NCBI RefSeq assembly: GCF_000430825.1
Contig: NZ_AUMT01000021.1
Span: 1 to 47,240, forward strand
Source: Chryseobacterium daeguense DSM 19388
Lineage (GTDB): Bacteria; Bacteroidota; Bacteroidia; Flavobacteriales; Weeksellaceae
Length of the DNA: 47,240 nucleotides
Reading direction: 5' to 3'
In this document: positions 15,838 through 24,686 of the stretch, piece by piece
Layout: every line of letters begins with the position of its first letter
Numbering within the stretch: position 1 is the stretch's first letter
Made by a program: the position numbers and the translations under genes
The notes under the pieces: generated by a model
Seen by the model: the letters and a program-made list of their open reading frames with translations, nothing else
Databases searched by the model: none
What the model was told of the DNA's origin: nothing

Positions 15838-16425
15838 ATGGAACCAATAGAAAAACTGGCTTTTGCGCTCAATCATTTCGCAGGTCTTGCGGAAGAAGAT
15901 TTTAAAATGTCTGAAAATTTTTGGCTGCCCAAAAGTTATAAAAAAGGTGATTTCTATAATCTTCGCGGTACGGTTTGCACGTATTTTGGTTTTATTGTGG
16001 ACGGTGTTTTCCGTTCTTACACCATTGATGAAAAAACAGGGGAAGAGAAAAATGTTTTCCTGTATTCTGCCAACGGTTTTGTAGTCTCTTTTAAAAGTTT
16101 TATCAACCAGATTCCCTGTGATTATCATACACAGGCTCTTACGGATGCTTTTATTATTTATATTCGTTACACAGATCTTTTGGCGCTGTATCATCAGTCG
16201 CACCGCTGGGAAAAATTTGGAAGGCTTCTGGCACAGGAGGCATTTAATGTTACCATGTCCAGGATTGAAGGGTTTATTTTAAAATCCCCTGAAGAACGCT
16301 ATCTGGACCTGATCAAACAGCATCCTGATATTTTTAATAATGTTCCGTTATATCATATTTCCTCTTATTTAGGCATTCAGGGGCCGTCTCTAAGCAGAAT
16401 CAGAAAAAGAATTTCCGGTAAGTAA
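15838..16425 (+). CDS. Crp/Fnr-family transcriptional regulator
   Basis: The 195-residue protein has an N-terminal cyclic-nucleotide-binding-like beta-roll (KKGDFYNLRGTVCTYFGFIVDGVFRSY) and a C-terminal helix-turn-helix (PLYHISSYLGIQGPSLSRIRKRI). This is the pattern of the many small Crp-like regulators in Bacteroidota, which often do not bind cAMP. It sits directly before a hydrolase gene. The dyad between them is a good candidate for its binding site. A signal cannot be predicted. Confidence 0.92.
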   Translation: MEPIEKLAFALNHFAGLAEEDFKMSENFWLPKSYKKGDFYNLRGTVCTYFGFIVDGVFRSYTIDEKTGEEKNVFLYSANGFVVSFKSFINQIPCDYHTQALTDAFIIYIRYTDLLALYHQSHRWEKFGRLLAQEAFNVTMSRIEGFILKSPEERYLDLIKQHPDIFNNVPLYHISSYLGIQGPSLSRIRKRISGK

Positions 16426-16429
16426 TACG

Positions 16430-16449
16430 ATTTTAACCAAGGTTAAAAT
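16430..16449. promoter_or_regulatory. Candidate Crp/Fnr operator
   Basis: ATTTTAACC (16430-16438) and GGTTAAAAT (16441-16449) form a perfect 9-2-9 dyad, four bases after the regulator's stop codon. A weak -7 box, GAACTTTG, lies at 16469-16476. With a transcript start near 16480, the dyad centre is about 40-41 bases upstream, the classic position for a Crp-type activator touching RNA polymerase. The 2-base spacer is too small for a hairpin terminator. Confidence 0.55.
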
Positions 16450-16510
16450 TATCCTCATTTTATTCGCGGAACTTTGTCTCATAATTTAAAACCAATAAAA
16501 AATAAAAGTT

Positions 16511-17277
16511 ATGAAAACAAAAACTATCGTATTAATTCATGGATTATTTGTGAACAATACAAGCTGGAAAGAATGGAAAACGTATTTCGAAGGTCAGGGC
16601 TATACCGTACATACACCTGCAAATCCGGGGCACGCCGGAAATCCTGTAGATTTAAAGAAAAATATTCCGGTAGATCTGAAAGATGTGGGATTTGATGATG
16701 TGGTGAATCATTTATCAGGATTTATTGATACACTTCCGGAAAAACCGATTATTGTCGGGCATTCATTCGGGGGCCTGATGGTTCAGAAACTGATTGATGT
16801 AAAGCTGTTGCCGGGGTAAGTATCGACGGCGCTCCGCCAAAAAATGTAATGGCTCCTTTTTCTACCGTGAAAATTGTTTGGCCGGTTGTGAATTTCTTCA
16901 AAGGAAACACCGTATTTATGGGTTCTAAAGAATGGTATCACAAAGCATTTTTCAATAATTATTCTAAAGAAGAAAGTGATAAGCTATATGAAACCGTTGC
17001 GGCTCCTGAAAGCAGAAAGCTGGCTAAGGATCCTTTGTTCAAATCTTCAGCAAAATTAGACTTAAAGAAACCTCATGCACCCTTATTGTTTATCGCGGGT
17101 GAAAAAGACAATATTTTCCCGGCTGCATTTTCAAGAAAAATCGCCAGTGCGTATACCGACAAAAATAGTATTGTAGATTTTAAAGAATTTCCGGGCAGAA
17201 GCCACTTTATTGCGGGTGAAAAAAATTGGGAGGAAGTTGCCGGATATATTTTGGAATGGCTTAAAAAGGTGAATTGA
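16511..17277 (+). pseudogene. Alpha/beta hydrolase, broken by a one-base frameshift
   Basis: Read through the shift, this is a complete alpha/beta hydrolase of about 255 residues. The oxyanion region is LIHGLFVNN, the nucleophile elbow GHSFGG, the acid AGEKDNIFP and the catalytic His GRSHFI. The first part (16511-16819) runs into TAA after DVKLLPG. The second part continues in another frame with VSIDGAPPKNVMAPF. Adding one base near 16806-16808 (CTG-GTT-GCC) restores a continuous frame reading KLVAGVSIDG. This is either a recent pseudogene or a sequencing error. It follows the Crp-type gene and the dyad, so it is the likely target of that regulator. Confidence 0.85.
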
Positions 17278-17293
17278 AAAGTGTTGATTTTAT

Positions 17294-17420
17294 GAGCCTT
17301 GTCAAGGTTTTAAACCTTGACAAGGCTCTAATGATTTCTGCTTTCGAAATGACAGCACGGAATTCCCCTCCTCTGGAGGGGTGGCTGAAATTTCAAAGAA
17401 ATTTACGACGGGGTGGTTTA
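17294..17420. repeat. Cluster of three palindromes
   Basis: First comes a perfect 17-bp inverted repeat, GAGCCTTGTCAAGGTTT (17294-17310) and its complement (17312-17328), with a 1-base centre. Then CCCCTCC-tct-GGAGGGG lies at 17365-17381 and AAATTTC-aaa-GAAATTT at 17388-17404. The motif GGGGTGG follows both of the last two units (17378-17384 and 17410-17416). The block resembles the dispersed GC-rich intergenic units common in Chryseobacterium genomes. It may also stop transcription after the hydrolase. Confidence 0.75.
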
Positions 17421-17515
17421 GACGTAAGCAAATAATAAACCATTGATAAAAAATCACCTATATCATAAATAACGGTATCAGAAAAATTCTATTGGTATTT
17501 CATAAGGTTCTAAGC

Positions 17516-17542
17516 TTGTCAACTTAGAAAATCGTATTTTTG
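17516..17542 (+). promoter_or_regulatory. Promoter of the ABC exporter gene
   Basis: TTG (17516-17518) and TATTTTTG (17535-17542) are 16 bases apart and fit the Bacteroidota promoter pattern. The -7 box covers the in-frame TTG at 17540, so translation should start at the ATG at 17582. Confidence 0.55.
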
Positions 17543-17581
17543 CACAGAATTTTTATTTTAATTCTTTCTTCAATTCGTACA

Positions 17582-19339
17582 ATGAAAAAACAAGATACCT
17601 GGGGAATTATCAAGAGGCTGTTTTTTATCGGGATGAAATTCCGGTCCTGGTTTATCCTTACTCTGATTATCTCCGTTATACTGGCTGTGGTTTCTACTTA
17701 CAGGCCATATCTTACCATGGAAGTGGTGGATAATGACATCACAAAGCTGCAGGATAAAGCTTTAATGATGAAGCATATCTATATTTTGGTGGGTCTGGTG
17801 TTTGCGGAGACTGTTTTAAACTTTTTCCTGGTTTATTTTTCCAATTATATTTCTCAAAATGTAATCAGGGATATTAGGGAAAGGCTTTATGATAAGCTTA
17901 TTTATTTTAAAACATCATTTTTTGACAAAACACCGATCGGGCAGCTGGTAACCAGAGCTGTTGGTGATGTGGAAACCATTGCAACGGTCTATACAGATGG
18001 GTTTTTGATGGTTTTCGGAGATGTGCTGAGGATTTTATTTGTTCTAATAATGATGTTCAGTACTAATGTGCATCTGAGCTATATTACACTGGCAATTTTA
18101 CCTTTGATGGTGATTATTACAAGATTTTTCCAGAAAAGACTGAAAAAAGCGTTCGGTGATGAAAGAAACTGGACTTCCAATCAAAACTCATTTGTACAGG
18201 AAAGGCTTGCCGGAATGCCGATTATTCAAGTCTTCAACAGGCAGGAATCTGAGTACAAAAAATTTGATGACATCAATATCACTCTGAAAGGAGCGCTGTT
18301 GAGAACAGTTTTCATATTCTCATTGTTTTTTCCTGTAGTGGAGCTGATCTCTTCACTTTTCATCGGGTTTATTCTTTTTTACGGAGGTTATATTACAATC
18401 AGCGCGGGAGTGGTGATTGCGTTTATTCAGTATATTTCGATGCTTATTCGTCCGCTGAGGCAGATTGCAGACCGATTTAATAATATCCAAAGAGGTATTG
18501 TAGGTGCGGAAAGGGTTTTAGGCCTTATGGATGAGGACAATTCCATGCCTAATAACGGAAAAGTACAGAAAGACCAGTTTGACGGAAAGATTGAATTCCA
18601 AAATGTACGTTTTGCGTATGATGATAAGCAGGAAGTTTTAAAAGGAATTGATTTTAAAGTGAATCCGGGAGAAACAGTGGCGATAGTAGGAGCTACCGGT
18701 GCCGGAAAATCTACTATTATCAGCTTGATTACAAGGTTGTATGATATTAATTCGGGAAATATATTAATTGATGATGTTGATCTTAAAGATTATGAATTAT
18801 ATAATTTAAGAAGTCACATCGGTGTTGTGCTGCAGGATGTTTTCCTGTTCCACGGAAGTATTTTCGAAAATCTTGCGTTTGGTGATGAAAGCATTACTTT
18901 AGAAAAAATAAAAGCCGGAGCAAAAGAAATTGAAGTGGATGAATTTATTGAGAGCCTTCCGGGAGGTTATGATTATGTGGTAAGTGAACGGGGTTCGTCT
19001 ATTTCTTTGGGACAAAGGCAATTGCTGTCTTTCCTGAGAGCTTATTTATCTGATCCGAAAATTTTAATTTTGGATGAAGCTACATCTTCCATTGACCATG
19101 AAAGTGAAAAGCTGATCCAGAGAGCTACTGAAAAAATAACGAAAGACAGAACATCTATTATCATTGCGCACAGACTTTCCACCATTGAAAAAGCTGATAA
19201 AATCATTGTAATGGAGCACGGGAAAATTGTGGAAGAAGGTAAGCACCTTGAGCTTTTGGATAAAAATGGATATTATGCGACATTATACAAAGCTCAGCTG
19301 AGACATGAAGTAGAGCTTGAAGAAGAAAAGCAGAAATAA
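17582..19339 (+). CDS. MsbA-like ABC exporter (membrane and ATPase domains fused)
   Basis: The 585-residue half-transporter has six membrane helices in residues 1-310 and one ATPase domain. Walker A is GATGAGKST (370-378), Walker B ILILDEATSSID, and the H-loop IAHRLSTIEK. The signature loop reads ISLGQRQ instead of LSGGQ. It works as a dimer pumping lipids, drugs or peptides out of the cell. The exact substrate is unknown. The altered signature is common in one branch of MDR-type exporters and may mean the two ATP sites are not equal if it pairs with another half-transporter; no partner gene is adjacent. A terminator follows. Confidence 0.95.
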   Translation: MKKQDTWGIIKRLFFIGMKFRSWFILTLIISVILAVVSTYRPYLTMEVVDNDITKLQDKALMMKHIYILVGLVFAETVLNFFLVYFSNYISQNVIRDIRERLYDKLIYFKTSFFDKTPIGQLVTRAVGDVETIATVYTDGFLMVFGDVLRILFVLIMMFSTNVHLSYITLAILPLMVIITRFFQKRLKKAFGDERNWTSNQNSFVQERLAGMPIIQVFNRQESEYKKFDDINITLKGALLRTVFIFSLFFPVVELISSLFIGFILFYGGYITISAGVVIAFIQYISMLIRPLRQIADRFNNIQRGIVGAERVLGLMDEDNSMPNNGKVQKDQFDGKIEFQNVRFAYDDKQEVLKGIDFKVNPGETVAIVGATGAGKSTIISLITRLYDINSGNILIDDVDLKDYELYNLRSHIGVVLQDVFLFHGSIFENLAFGDESITLEKIKAGAKEIEVDEFIESLPGGYDYVVSERGSSISLGQRQLLSFLRAYLSDPKILILDEATSSIDHESEKLIQRATEKITKDRTSIIIAHRLSTIEKADKIIVMEHGKIVEEGKHLELLDKNGYYATLYKAQLRHEVELEEEKQK

Positions 19340-19357
19340 TCTAAACCATATTAAAAG

Positions 19358-19386
19358 AAAAGCAGTTTGTAAAAAACTGCTTTTTT
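19358..19386 (+). terminator. Rho-independent terminator of the ABC exporter gene
   Basis: aaaagcagttt (19358-19368) pairs with aaactgctttt (19374-19384), giving an 11-bp stem that runs into a T-tract. It also lies just past the end of the convergent minus-strand gene. Confidence 0.85.
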
Positions 19387-19387
19387 G

Positions 19388-19783
19388 TTATTCTAAATTC
19401 TGCCATGCAGACCTGCCGTCTTTTGTAATTTGCAGTATGGCAAATAAAATGCCCACACCCACAATGCCAATCAGTGACTGTACAATCCCAAGATTGATGT
19501 TTATATTGATTATTAAAGCGATGATGCTGGTTACTGTGAATCCCCAGAAGCCTAATTTTTTCCATTGCAGGAGCATTGCGGCAAAAAGCACATTGGCTAA
19601 AGCAACAAATCCGAGCAGATAAATCATCATAGGTGATGCGCCGGGAGCACTTTCCAAAATCCTGTTATTAGCAAGAAAATAGAGTAGCGCCGTCAGTGAA
19701 TTTCCAAGGATGATAAGAACAAGCCAGGCTGTAACGCAGCCATGCCTTTCTTTGTTGTAATTGTAGTTTGAGTTTTGATTCAT
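19388..19783 (-). CDS. Four-helix membrane protein of unknown function
   Basis: The 131-residue protein has four hydrophobic segments: AWLVLIILGNSLTALLYFLA, MMIYLLGFVALANVLFAAML, GFWGFTVTSIIALIINININ and SLIGIVGVGILFAILQI. A short polar N-terminus (MNQNSNYNYNKERHG) precedes them. It looks like a small inner-membrane protein family found in Bacteroidota, but no function is known to me. It lies 3 bases behind the methyltransferase gene and is almost certainly co-transcribed with it. Confidence 0.8.
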   Translation of the reverse strand: MNQNSNYNYNKERHGCVTAWLVLIILGNSLTALLYFLANNRILESAPGASPMMIYLLGFVALANVLFAAMLLQWKKLGFWGFTVTSIIALIINININLGIVQSLIGIVGVGILFAILQITKDGRSAWQNLE

Positions 19784-19786
19784 GGT

Positions 19787-20392
19787 TTAAATTTTTTCAA
19801 AACTACAAAAAATAAAATTCTGTACCGTTTCAAAAGGGGTAGTATGATCTTTTGTAAAACAATTTATTTTCCTGAAATTTTTTCCAAAAACTGCTGTTAA
19901 TGAGTCCTCATCATATTGGGTGATCTCCAGGCCGCTGCATTTTTTCGGGCCTTCTTTTGAAAAAGTTCCTAAAATCATGTGTTTTGTGGCAGCTTTTTCT
20001 GCGATTTTCACATATTTTGAAATTTCTTCAGGGGTGGTAAGGAAATGGAATGCTGCTCTGTTATGCCAGATATGATAAGTTTCTGTAGGCTTGAACGTGG
20101 TAATATCCGTGACAATCCATTTTACTTTTCGTGCTTTCTCGCCTAATCTTTCCTGTGCTTTTTCCAATGATTTTGAAGAAATATCCAGAACTGTAATGTT
20201 TTCATAGCCTTCTTCCAAAAGGAAATCTACCAGATTACTGTCGCCGCCGCCAATATCTATAACCGCTGCCTCTTTTCCCAGCCCGAAAGACCGGATAAAA
20301 TCCAGAGAAACCTGTGGCTTTTCCTGTGTCCAGCTTACCTGATCCGGATTTTTTGTTTCATATACTTTTTCCCAATGAAGTTTGTTGCTCAT
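19787..20392 (-). CDS. Class I SAM-dependent methyltransferase
   Basis: The 201-residue protein has the SAM-binding motif VIDIGGGDSNLVDFLLEEGY, followed by VTVLDIS-like NITVLDISSKSLEKAQERL and the post-motif WIVTDITTF. HIWHNRAAFHFLT suggests the DUF/methyltransferase-12-like group with small-molecule or protein substrates. The substrate cannot be told. It is the first gene of a two-gene unit with the membrane protein. Confidence 0.88.
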   Translation of the reverse strand: MSNKLHWEKVYETKNPDQVSWTQEKPQVSLDFIRSFGLGKEAAVIDIGGGDSNLVDFLLEEGYENITVLDISSKSLEKAQERLGEKARKVKWIVTDITTFKPTETYHIWHNRAAFHFLTTPEEISKYVKIAEKAATKHMILGTFSKEGPKKCSGLEITQYDEDSLTAVFGKNFRKINCFTKDHTTPFETVQNFIFCSFEKI

Positions 20393-20770
20393 TTTTTATT
20401 GGATTAAAAAGGGCTAATTTAAAATTTTAAGCTTAAATACAAGGTTTAAGTAATACAATTATTGGAGAAAAAGAAATAACCTGTTTTTATTTTAAAATTA
20501 TTAAACACAATAGGGGAAGTATCAGGAAAAGCTTTAATAATCGTAGTTATGGAGGTTTTAAATTTATTTTTATAAATACTTAAACTGCGGAATGCGTAGT
20601 GATATTTAAAATTCAGTTATTAATCCTCAAATAAATTAATTTAATCTTAAGAAAATGTTATATTATTAGTAATAAATTTATTAACTTTAATGAAAAATTA
20701 AACACTACCCTCATAATTTTGGTAGGGTGTTTGATAAATAATAGTAATTTTTAAATTAAATCCAAAATAG
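20393..20770. other. Intergenic region with a leader hairpin
   Basis: The stretch is very AT-rich and holds no gene. A stem-loop at 20700-20732 pairs AAACAC and TACC (20700-20709) with GGTA (20721-20724) and GTGTTT (20727-20732), leaving a GG bulge. A weak -7 box, TAACTTTA, lies just upstream (about 20682-20689). The hairpin would therefore sit at the very 5' end of the transcript for the small gene at 20771. Confidence 0.5.
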
Positions 20771-20983
20771 ATGAAGAATATCCAAGATGAATTTACGGTT
20801 TTTAAAGACGAACTGAAAAAGTTGAACATCGATGTACAGAAAGTGGTAAAAGTAGGAAACGGAAGTATGGATTTCCACGAAGTTTTTTACAAATCTCCAC
20901 GGTACGAGGATGTAAAGAGTGTATATGTTCAGCGACATAATCTGGACAATATTCTTGAAAAATTCAAGCAGGCTTATCATTAA
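20771..20983 (+). CDS. Small protein of unknown function
   Basis: The 70-residue soluble protein (MKNIQDEFTVFKDELKKLNI, then DVQKVVKVGNGSMDFHEVFY) is charged and predicted to form helices at both ends. It has no signal peptide or membrane segment. No family was recognised. It has its own terminator, which supports it being a real transcription unit. The leader hairpin and monocistronic layout suggest it is regulated individually. Confidence 0.65.
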   Translation: MKNIQDEFTVFKDELKKLNIDVQKVVKVGNGSMDFHEVFYKSPRYEDVKSVYVQRHNLDNILEKFKQAYH

Positions 20984-20993
20984 AATAAAAATG

Positions 20994-21022
20994 CGGCTCA
21001 GATTTTCTGAGCCGCGTTTTAT
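20994..21022. terminator. Rho-independent terminator
   Basis: CGGCTCAGA (20994-21002) pairs perfectly with TCTGAGCCG (21006-21014), followed by gttttattt. It lies between the small gene and the convergent transporter gene and may serve both. Confidence 0.85.
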
Positions 21023-21043
21023 TTATATCAATCTTTAAATATC

Positions 21044-22339
21044 TTAATCCTGATCCAGTGTGGAAGTTTTTCTGGTGTCTTTCATTCTCACATATACTAA
21101 AAACGAAAAGAAGATACAGGCCGTAATATACCAGTAAAAATAATGCTCCACATTAGCCTGCTTCAGCCAGAGTGCAATATATTCTGCCGTTCCTCCAAAA
21201 ATAGCGACCGTTAATGCATAAGGCAATCCCACGCCCAATGCTCTTACTTCAGACGGAAAAAGTTCCGCTTTTACAACTGCGTTGATTGAGGTATAGCCGC
21301 TTACAATAATTAATGCCGACATGATCAGAAAGAAAGCTCCCCACATAGAATGGGTAGTGCTCAAGGCATTTAGAAGGGGATAGGTGAATGCCGTACCCAG
21401 GATCCCGAAGCTCAAAAGCAAAGGCCTCCTCCCGATTTTATCAGATAAAGCCCCGAAAACAGGCTGCAGGCACGCAAAAATAAAAAGTGAAACAAATGAG
21501 ATCAACGTAGATTCCTGCTTTGTAAGTCCTACGGTGTTTACCAAGAACTTCTGCATATAAGTGGTATAAGTATAAAATGCCAGGGTTCCGCCTAAAGTGA
21601 GCCCTACAACAGTGAGTAAAGCCTTCGGATGCTTTAAAAGTTCTTTAATGGTTCCTTTTTTCTTTTCGGTGACTTCTTTTTTATTTTCAAAAGCTTCAGT
21701 CTCATGGAGGTTTGCTCTTAAATATAATGCAATCACAGAAAGCATGGCCCCAATTACAAAAGGAATTCTCCATCCCCATTCCTCAAGCTGTGCTTCTGTT
21801 AATAACACCCTCTGTAAAATCAGCTGGATTCCCAAAGCAATCAACTGCCCGCCAATCAGAGTCACGTACTGGAAGCTGGAATAAAATCCTCTTCTGTTGC
21901 TGGTAGCCATTTCGCTGAGGTAGGTTGCAGAAACTCCATATTCTCCGCCTACACTTAAACCTTGTAATAATCTTGCAATTAATAACAAAATGGGAGCTAA
22001 AACACCGATGGTATCATAAGTAGGCGTTAAAGCAATTAATAAAGATCCGAAAGACATCAGCAAAACTGAGATGGTCATCGCTCTTTTTCTTCCAATTTTA
22101 TCAGCAATACTTCCGAAAACCCAGCCTCCGATGGGTCTCATCAAAAATCCGACAGCAAAAATGCCTGTAGTATTTAAAAGCTGAGCCGTAGGACTGGAAT
22201 TCGGGAAAAACGAATGCGAAAAATAGATGGCAAAAGCAGCATAAGCATACCAGTCGTACCATTCTACCAGGTTTCCGATAGATCCGCCAACTATAGCTTT
22301 AATTCTTTGAGCAGTGGTGATTTGTGTAGAAGAATTCAT
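21044..22339 (-). CDS. MFS transporter of the metabolite:H+ symporter (MHS) family
   Basis: The 431-residue transporter has twelve membrane helices. IGNLVEWYDWYAYAAFAIYF is the MHS hallmark, together with GWVFGSIADKIGRKRAMTIS and the second-half loop GALSDKIGRRPLL. Members of this branch, such as KgtP and the dicarboxylate permeases, import organic acids with protons. It resembles the alpha-ketoglutarate permease type most, but the substrate is inference. The ATG at 22339 is chosen because it begins the normal N-terminus; a start at 22375 would add a polar tail. Confidence 0.92.
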   Translation of the reverse strand: MNSSTQITTAQRIKAIVGGSIGNLVEWYDWYAYAAFAIYFSHSFFPNSSPTAQLLNTTGIFAVGFLMRPIGGWVFGSIADKIGRKRAMTISVLLMSFGSLLIALTPTYDTIGVLAPILLLIARLLQGLSVGGEYGVSATYLSEMATSNRRGFYSSFQYVTLIGGQLIALGIQLILQRVLLTEAQLEEWGWRIPFVIGAMLSVIALYLRANLHETEAFENKKEVTEKKKGTIKELLKHPKALLTVVGLTLGGTLAFYTYTTYMQKFLVNTVGLTKQESTLISFVSLFIFACLQPVFGALSDKIGRRPLLLSFGILGTAFTYPLLNALSTTHSMWGAFFLIMSALIIVSGYTSINAVVKAELFPSEVRALGVGLPYALTVAIFGGTAEYIALWLKQANVEHYFYWYITACIFFSFLVYVRMKDTRKTSTLDQD

Positions 22340-22426
22340 GGGAGAAAGATATTTATTTTTTTCATTATGAATCAAATAAAATTTAAAGCTTCACCATCAA
22401 ACTCTCCAATCCTCAATCACTCCAAC

Positions 22427-23179
22427 TCAAAACCTATACCCCAAAGACAGCCCGCTTCTGAAGCCGATCCAAGGCCCGTCAATCATAATTCTGGCTCCGT
22501 TGGAGTTAGTTTCTACCGTATAATTCACGAAAGGAACATCAAGATCTTCTATTTCCCGCTTCAGCTGGGCCTGCATGTCAGGGGTAAGAACTACATCGCT
22601 GGTCATGGTAAAATCACCTTTTCCAGCACCGTAATGAGCGCCGGCAATCCATAAATCCAAAACTAAATTCTGCCTGCTGGTAAGGAAAAACTGCACGCCC
22701 ACCATTACACCGCCACTGTTTCCATTGGCATTTCCGAAACCTTTTAGCGGAATCTGGTAGGTTGTTCCGCTGAAAGTATAATCGTAATAAAAATCAAAAG
22801 TATTGGAAGTGATTTTCGAATAGCGATAGTAAGGTGCTACATAAAAACCTTTACCATAGCCTGCTCCGAGATAAAAACGAGGTTCAATAGTGAAGTTAAA
22901 GGATTTTACTTCAAGATTTTTAAATCTCTTTTCATCAGCATCACTTAAAAATGAGTTGATGAACGGAACTTTCCCTTCCGGCATAGCTCCAAAGCTCATA
23001 TTTACTGAAAACCACTGGGTGAATGCTCTTTCGTAAGAGAGATTGATATTTCTGAAAGCGTAGGCTGTGACGTTCGTTTTTACAATATTTAATTTGTCTG
23101 GTACTACAGCCTCTGTTGTCTCCTGTGCCTGTATTCCTGAAAAAATAAAACACGGAAGAAGAATGATATATTTTTTCAT
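22427..23179 (-). CDS. Outer-membrane beta-barrel protein (DUF3575-like)
   Basis: The 250-residue protein has a signal peptide ending in GIQAQ. Alternating strands follow, with VTAYAFRNINLSYERAFTQW near the N-terminus of the mature part and a final strand ending in GLSLGYRF. The C-terminal aromatic residue is typical of outer-membrane barrels. The opening resembles the DUF3575 group of Bacteroidota. Function is unknown. The ATG at 23179 is the start of the signal peptide. Confidence 0.82.
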   Translation of the reverse strand: MKKYIILLPCFIFSGIQAQETTEAVVPDKLNIVKTNVTAYAFRNINLSYERAFTQWFSVNMSFGAMPEGKVPFINSFLSDADEKRFKNLEVKSFNFTIEPRFYLGAGYGKGFYVAPYYRYSKITSNTFDFYYDYTFSGTTYQIPLKGFGNANGNSGGVMVGVQFFLTSRQNLVLDLWIAGAHYGAGKGDFTMTSDVVLTPDMQAQLKREIEDLDVPFVNYTVETNSNGARIMIDGPWIGFRSGLSLGYRF

Positions 23180-23330
23180 GATGATAATATTTAAGATTCG
23201 GTGTTGTGATGGAGATAGCAAAAAACGGGCAAAAATTCTATTATCAGTGAATTTAATTTTAAGATATAATAAAAGTTTAAAAAATAATTAATTTTTATAA
23301 GCAAAACAATGAATTTTAGAAAATAAAAAA

Positions 23331-23354
23331 ATCCGTCCGGAGTTCCGAACGGAT
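23331..23354 (-). terminator. Rho-independent terminator of the T9SS cargo gene
   Basis: atccgtccgg (23331-23340) pairs with ccgaacggat (23345-23354), with one mismatch and a 4-base loop. On the minus strand it is followed by a T-tract. It lies 28 bases past the stop of the gene at 23382. Confidence 0.8.
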
Positions 23355-23381
23355 GATGTATTAATTATTAAATATAAAATT

Positions 23382-24383
23382 TTATTTCTTGATAAATTTT
23401 GCAGCCTCAGCTTTGCTGTTCTTTCCTGAAACTTCAATGAAATAAGCTGCTGAAGGTAAATCGGAAACCTGTACTTTACCGGATTTCATATCTGCGGTTT
23501 TTACTAATTTTCCGTCCAGGCTGTAGATTTTTGCTGTTGAATAATTTTCGGTTTCGCCTTTAAATTCTATAAAATCCTGTGCCGGATTAGGATATATTGC
23601 AAACCTGTCTTTTTTTACTGTAAGATCTCCAGTGGATAAAGTGGTAAGGTTTAAAGCCTGGGCCTCGTTGGTTGTCTGATTGTTGATTCCTGCCAGAGGA
23701 ACATTGATCACAACCTGCGTAGTACTTAATAAAGGGAATTTATGGGTGCTGTCGTAATAAGAATATGCTGTATTTACAATGGTTCCGATCGGGAACATAA
23801 AAGTGGTATCATTAGGCAGGTAAAGACTGAAATTCTGAGTTGATTTTATCCTCAAAACATTGTTATAGGTGTTGGCTCCCAGAATCAAAGTTCCTGAAGC
23901 GTCTGCTGAAATATTAATTGTTCCTTTACACAATCCATTTGCCGTAGAAGAAGTAAATGTTCCCTGCGCCTGATCTGTCTCTGTATATCCGAATGCTGCG
24001 GGATATGAGATGAATGTTCCGTTGTTTGAAGAAAGATTTAATGTAGCATCTGGAGTTACAAGTCCTGTGATTTCCAGTTTTGAAGCAGATTGTTTGTAAT
24101 AGACGGTGTTTCCGCTTCCTGCCATTTTCAGGGTAGATCCCGGGAAAGTTGTGATTTCGCCGGCTGCAGGTGCAGCATAAGTTGTCGTTGCTGCTGCTCC
24201 CAATGTTAAAGAAGCATTATTAAATGTTGTATTGGCTCCGGTTGCAGAATTATCTACGGTACCCGTTACGCTTAAATTACTTACCGTTTCGCCGGCAGAA
24301 GGATCATTAAACGCTTTAGTAATGGTAGTTTGTGCTGTGCATAGCCCATAAGCAGACAGCAGAAAAAATAGAGTTCGTTTCAT
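23382..24383 (-). CDS. Secreted protein with T9SS type A sorting domain
   Basis: The 333-residue protein has a signal peptide (MKRTLFFLLSAYGLCTAQ). A low-complexity Thr/Ala/Ser/Asn-rich body probably forms a beta-helix or beta-sandwich. About 75 residues at the C-terminus are a type IX secretion sorting domain (FAIYPNPAQDFIEF, KIYSLDGKLVKTA, LPSAAYFIEV). Such proteins cross the outer membrane and are attached or released. The body shows no recognisable enzyme motif. It is monocistronic with its own terminator. Confidence 0.9.
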   Translation of the reverse strand: MKRTLFFLLSAYGLCTAQTTITKAFNDPSAGETVSNLSVTGTVDNSATGANTTFNNASLTLGAAATTTYAAPAAGEITTFPGSTLKMAGSGNTVYYKQSASKLEITGLVTPDATLNLSSNNGTFISYPAAFGYTETDQAQGTFTSSTANGLCKGTINISADASGTLILGANTYNNVLRIKSTQNFSLYLPNDTTFMFPIGTIVNTAYSYYDSTHKFPLLSTTQVVINVPLAGINNQTTNEAQALNLTTLSTGDLTVKKDRFAIYPNPAQDFIEFKGETENYSTAKIYSLDGKLVKTADMKSGKVQVSDLPSAAYFIEVSGKNSKAEAAKFIKK

Positions 24384-24686
24384 TGTTAAAAAATTTCTCT
24401 AAAGATAATTAAAAGAATGATAATCAGTTGAATATTTTATTTGATACCACATTTATAACAATAAATAAACCGCCCAAAACTGAGCGGTTGCCTGTATGTT
24501 AAATTTTTTTTTGATAGGAAATCTGGAAGCGATAAAGGATGTTTTTAAAGTATAAAACAAAGACTTCTAAAAGTAACTTCCAACACGTCTTCCGGCTTTT
24601 GCCTAAAGATTTTTTAAGTAAAGATTACAAATTTCGGGAAGTTTTTTTAGGATGAGGTATTTGTGGGTGCAATTTTAAGATCAGTA
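24384..24686. other. Intergenic region with a hairpin
   Basis: No gene is visible. AACCGC (24468-24473) and GCGGTT (24484-24489) form a stem. On the minus strand, TTTATTTATT follows it, so it may end the transcript of the DUF4403 gene some 200 bases away. The rest is AT-rich without obvious signals. Confidence 0.45.

Noticed and set aside
15799..16203. Minus-strand open frame opposite the Crp-type regulator
   Set aside because: It is an antisense shadow; the plus strand encodes a complete regulator.
16430..16449. Terminator of the Crp-type gene
   Set aside because: The two arms are only two bases apart and no T-run follows, so a hairpin terminator is unlikely.
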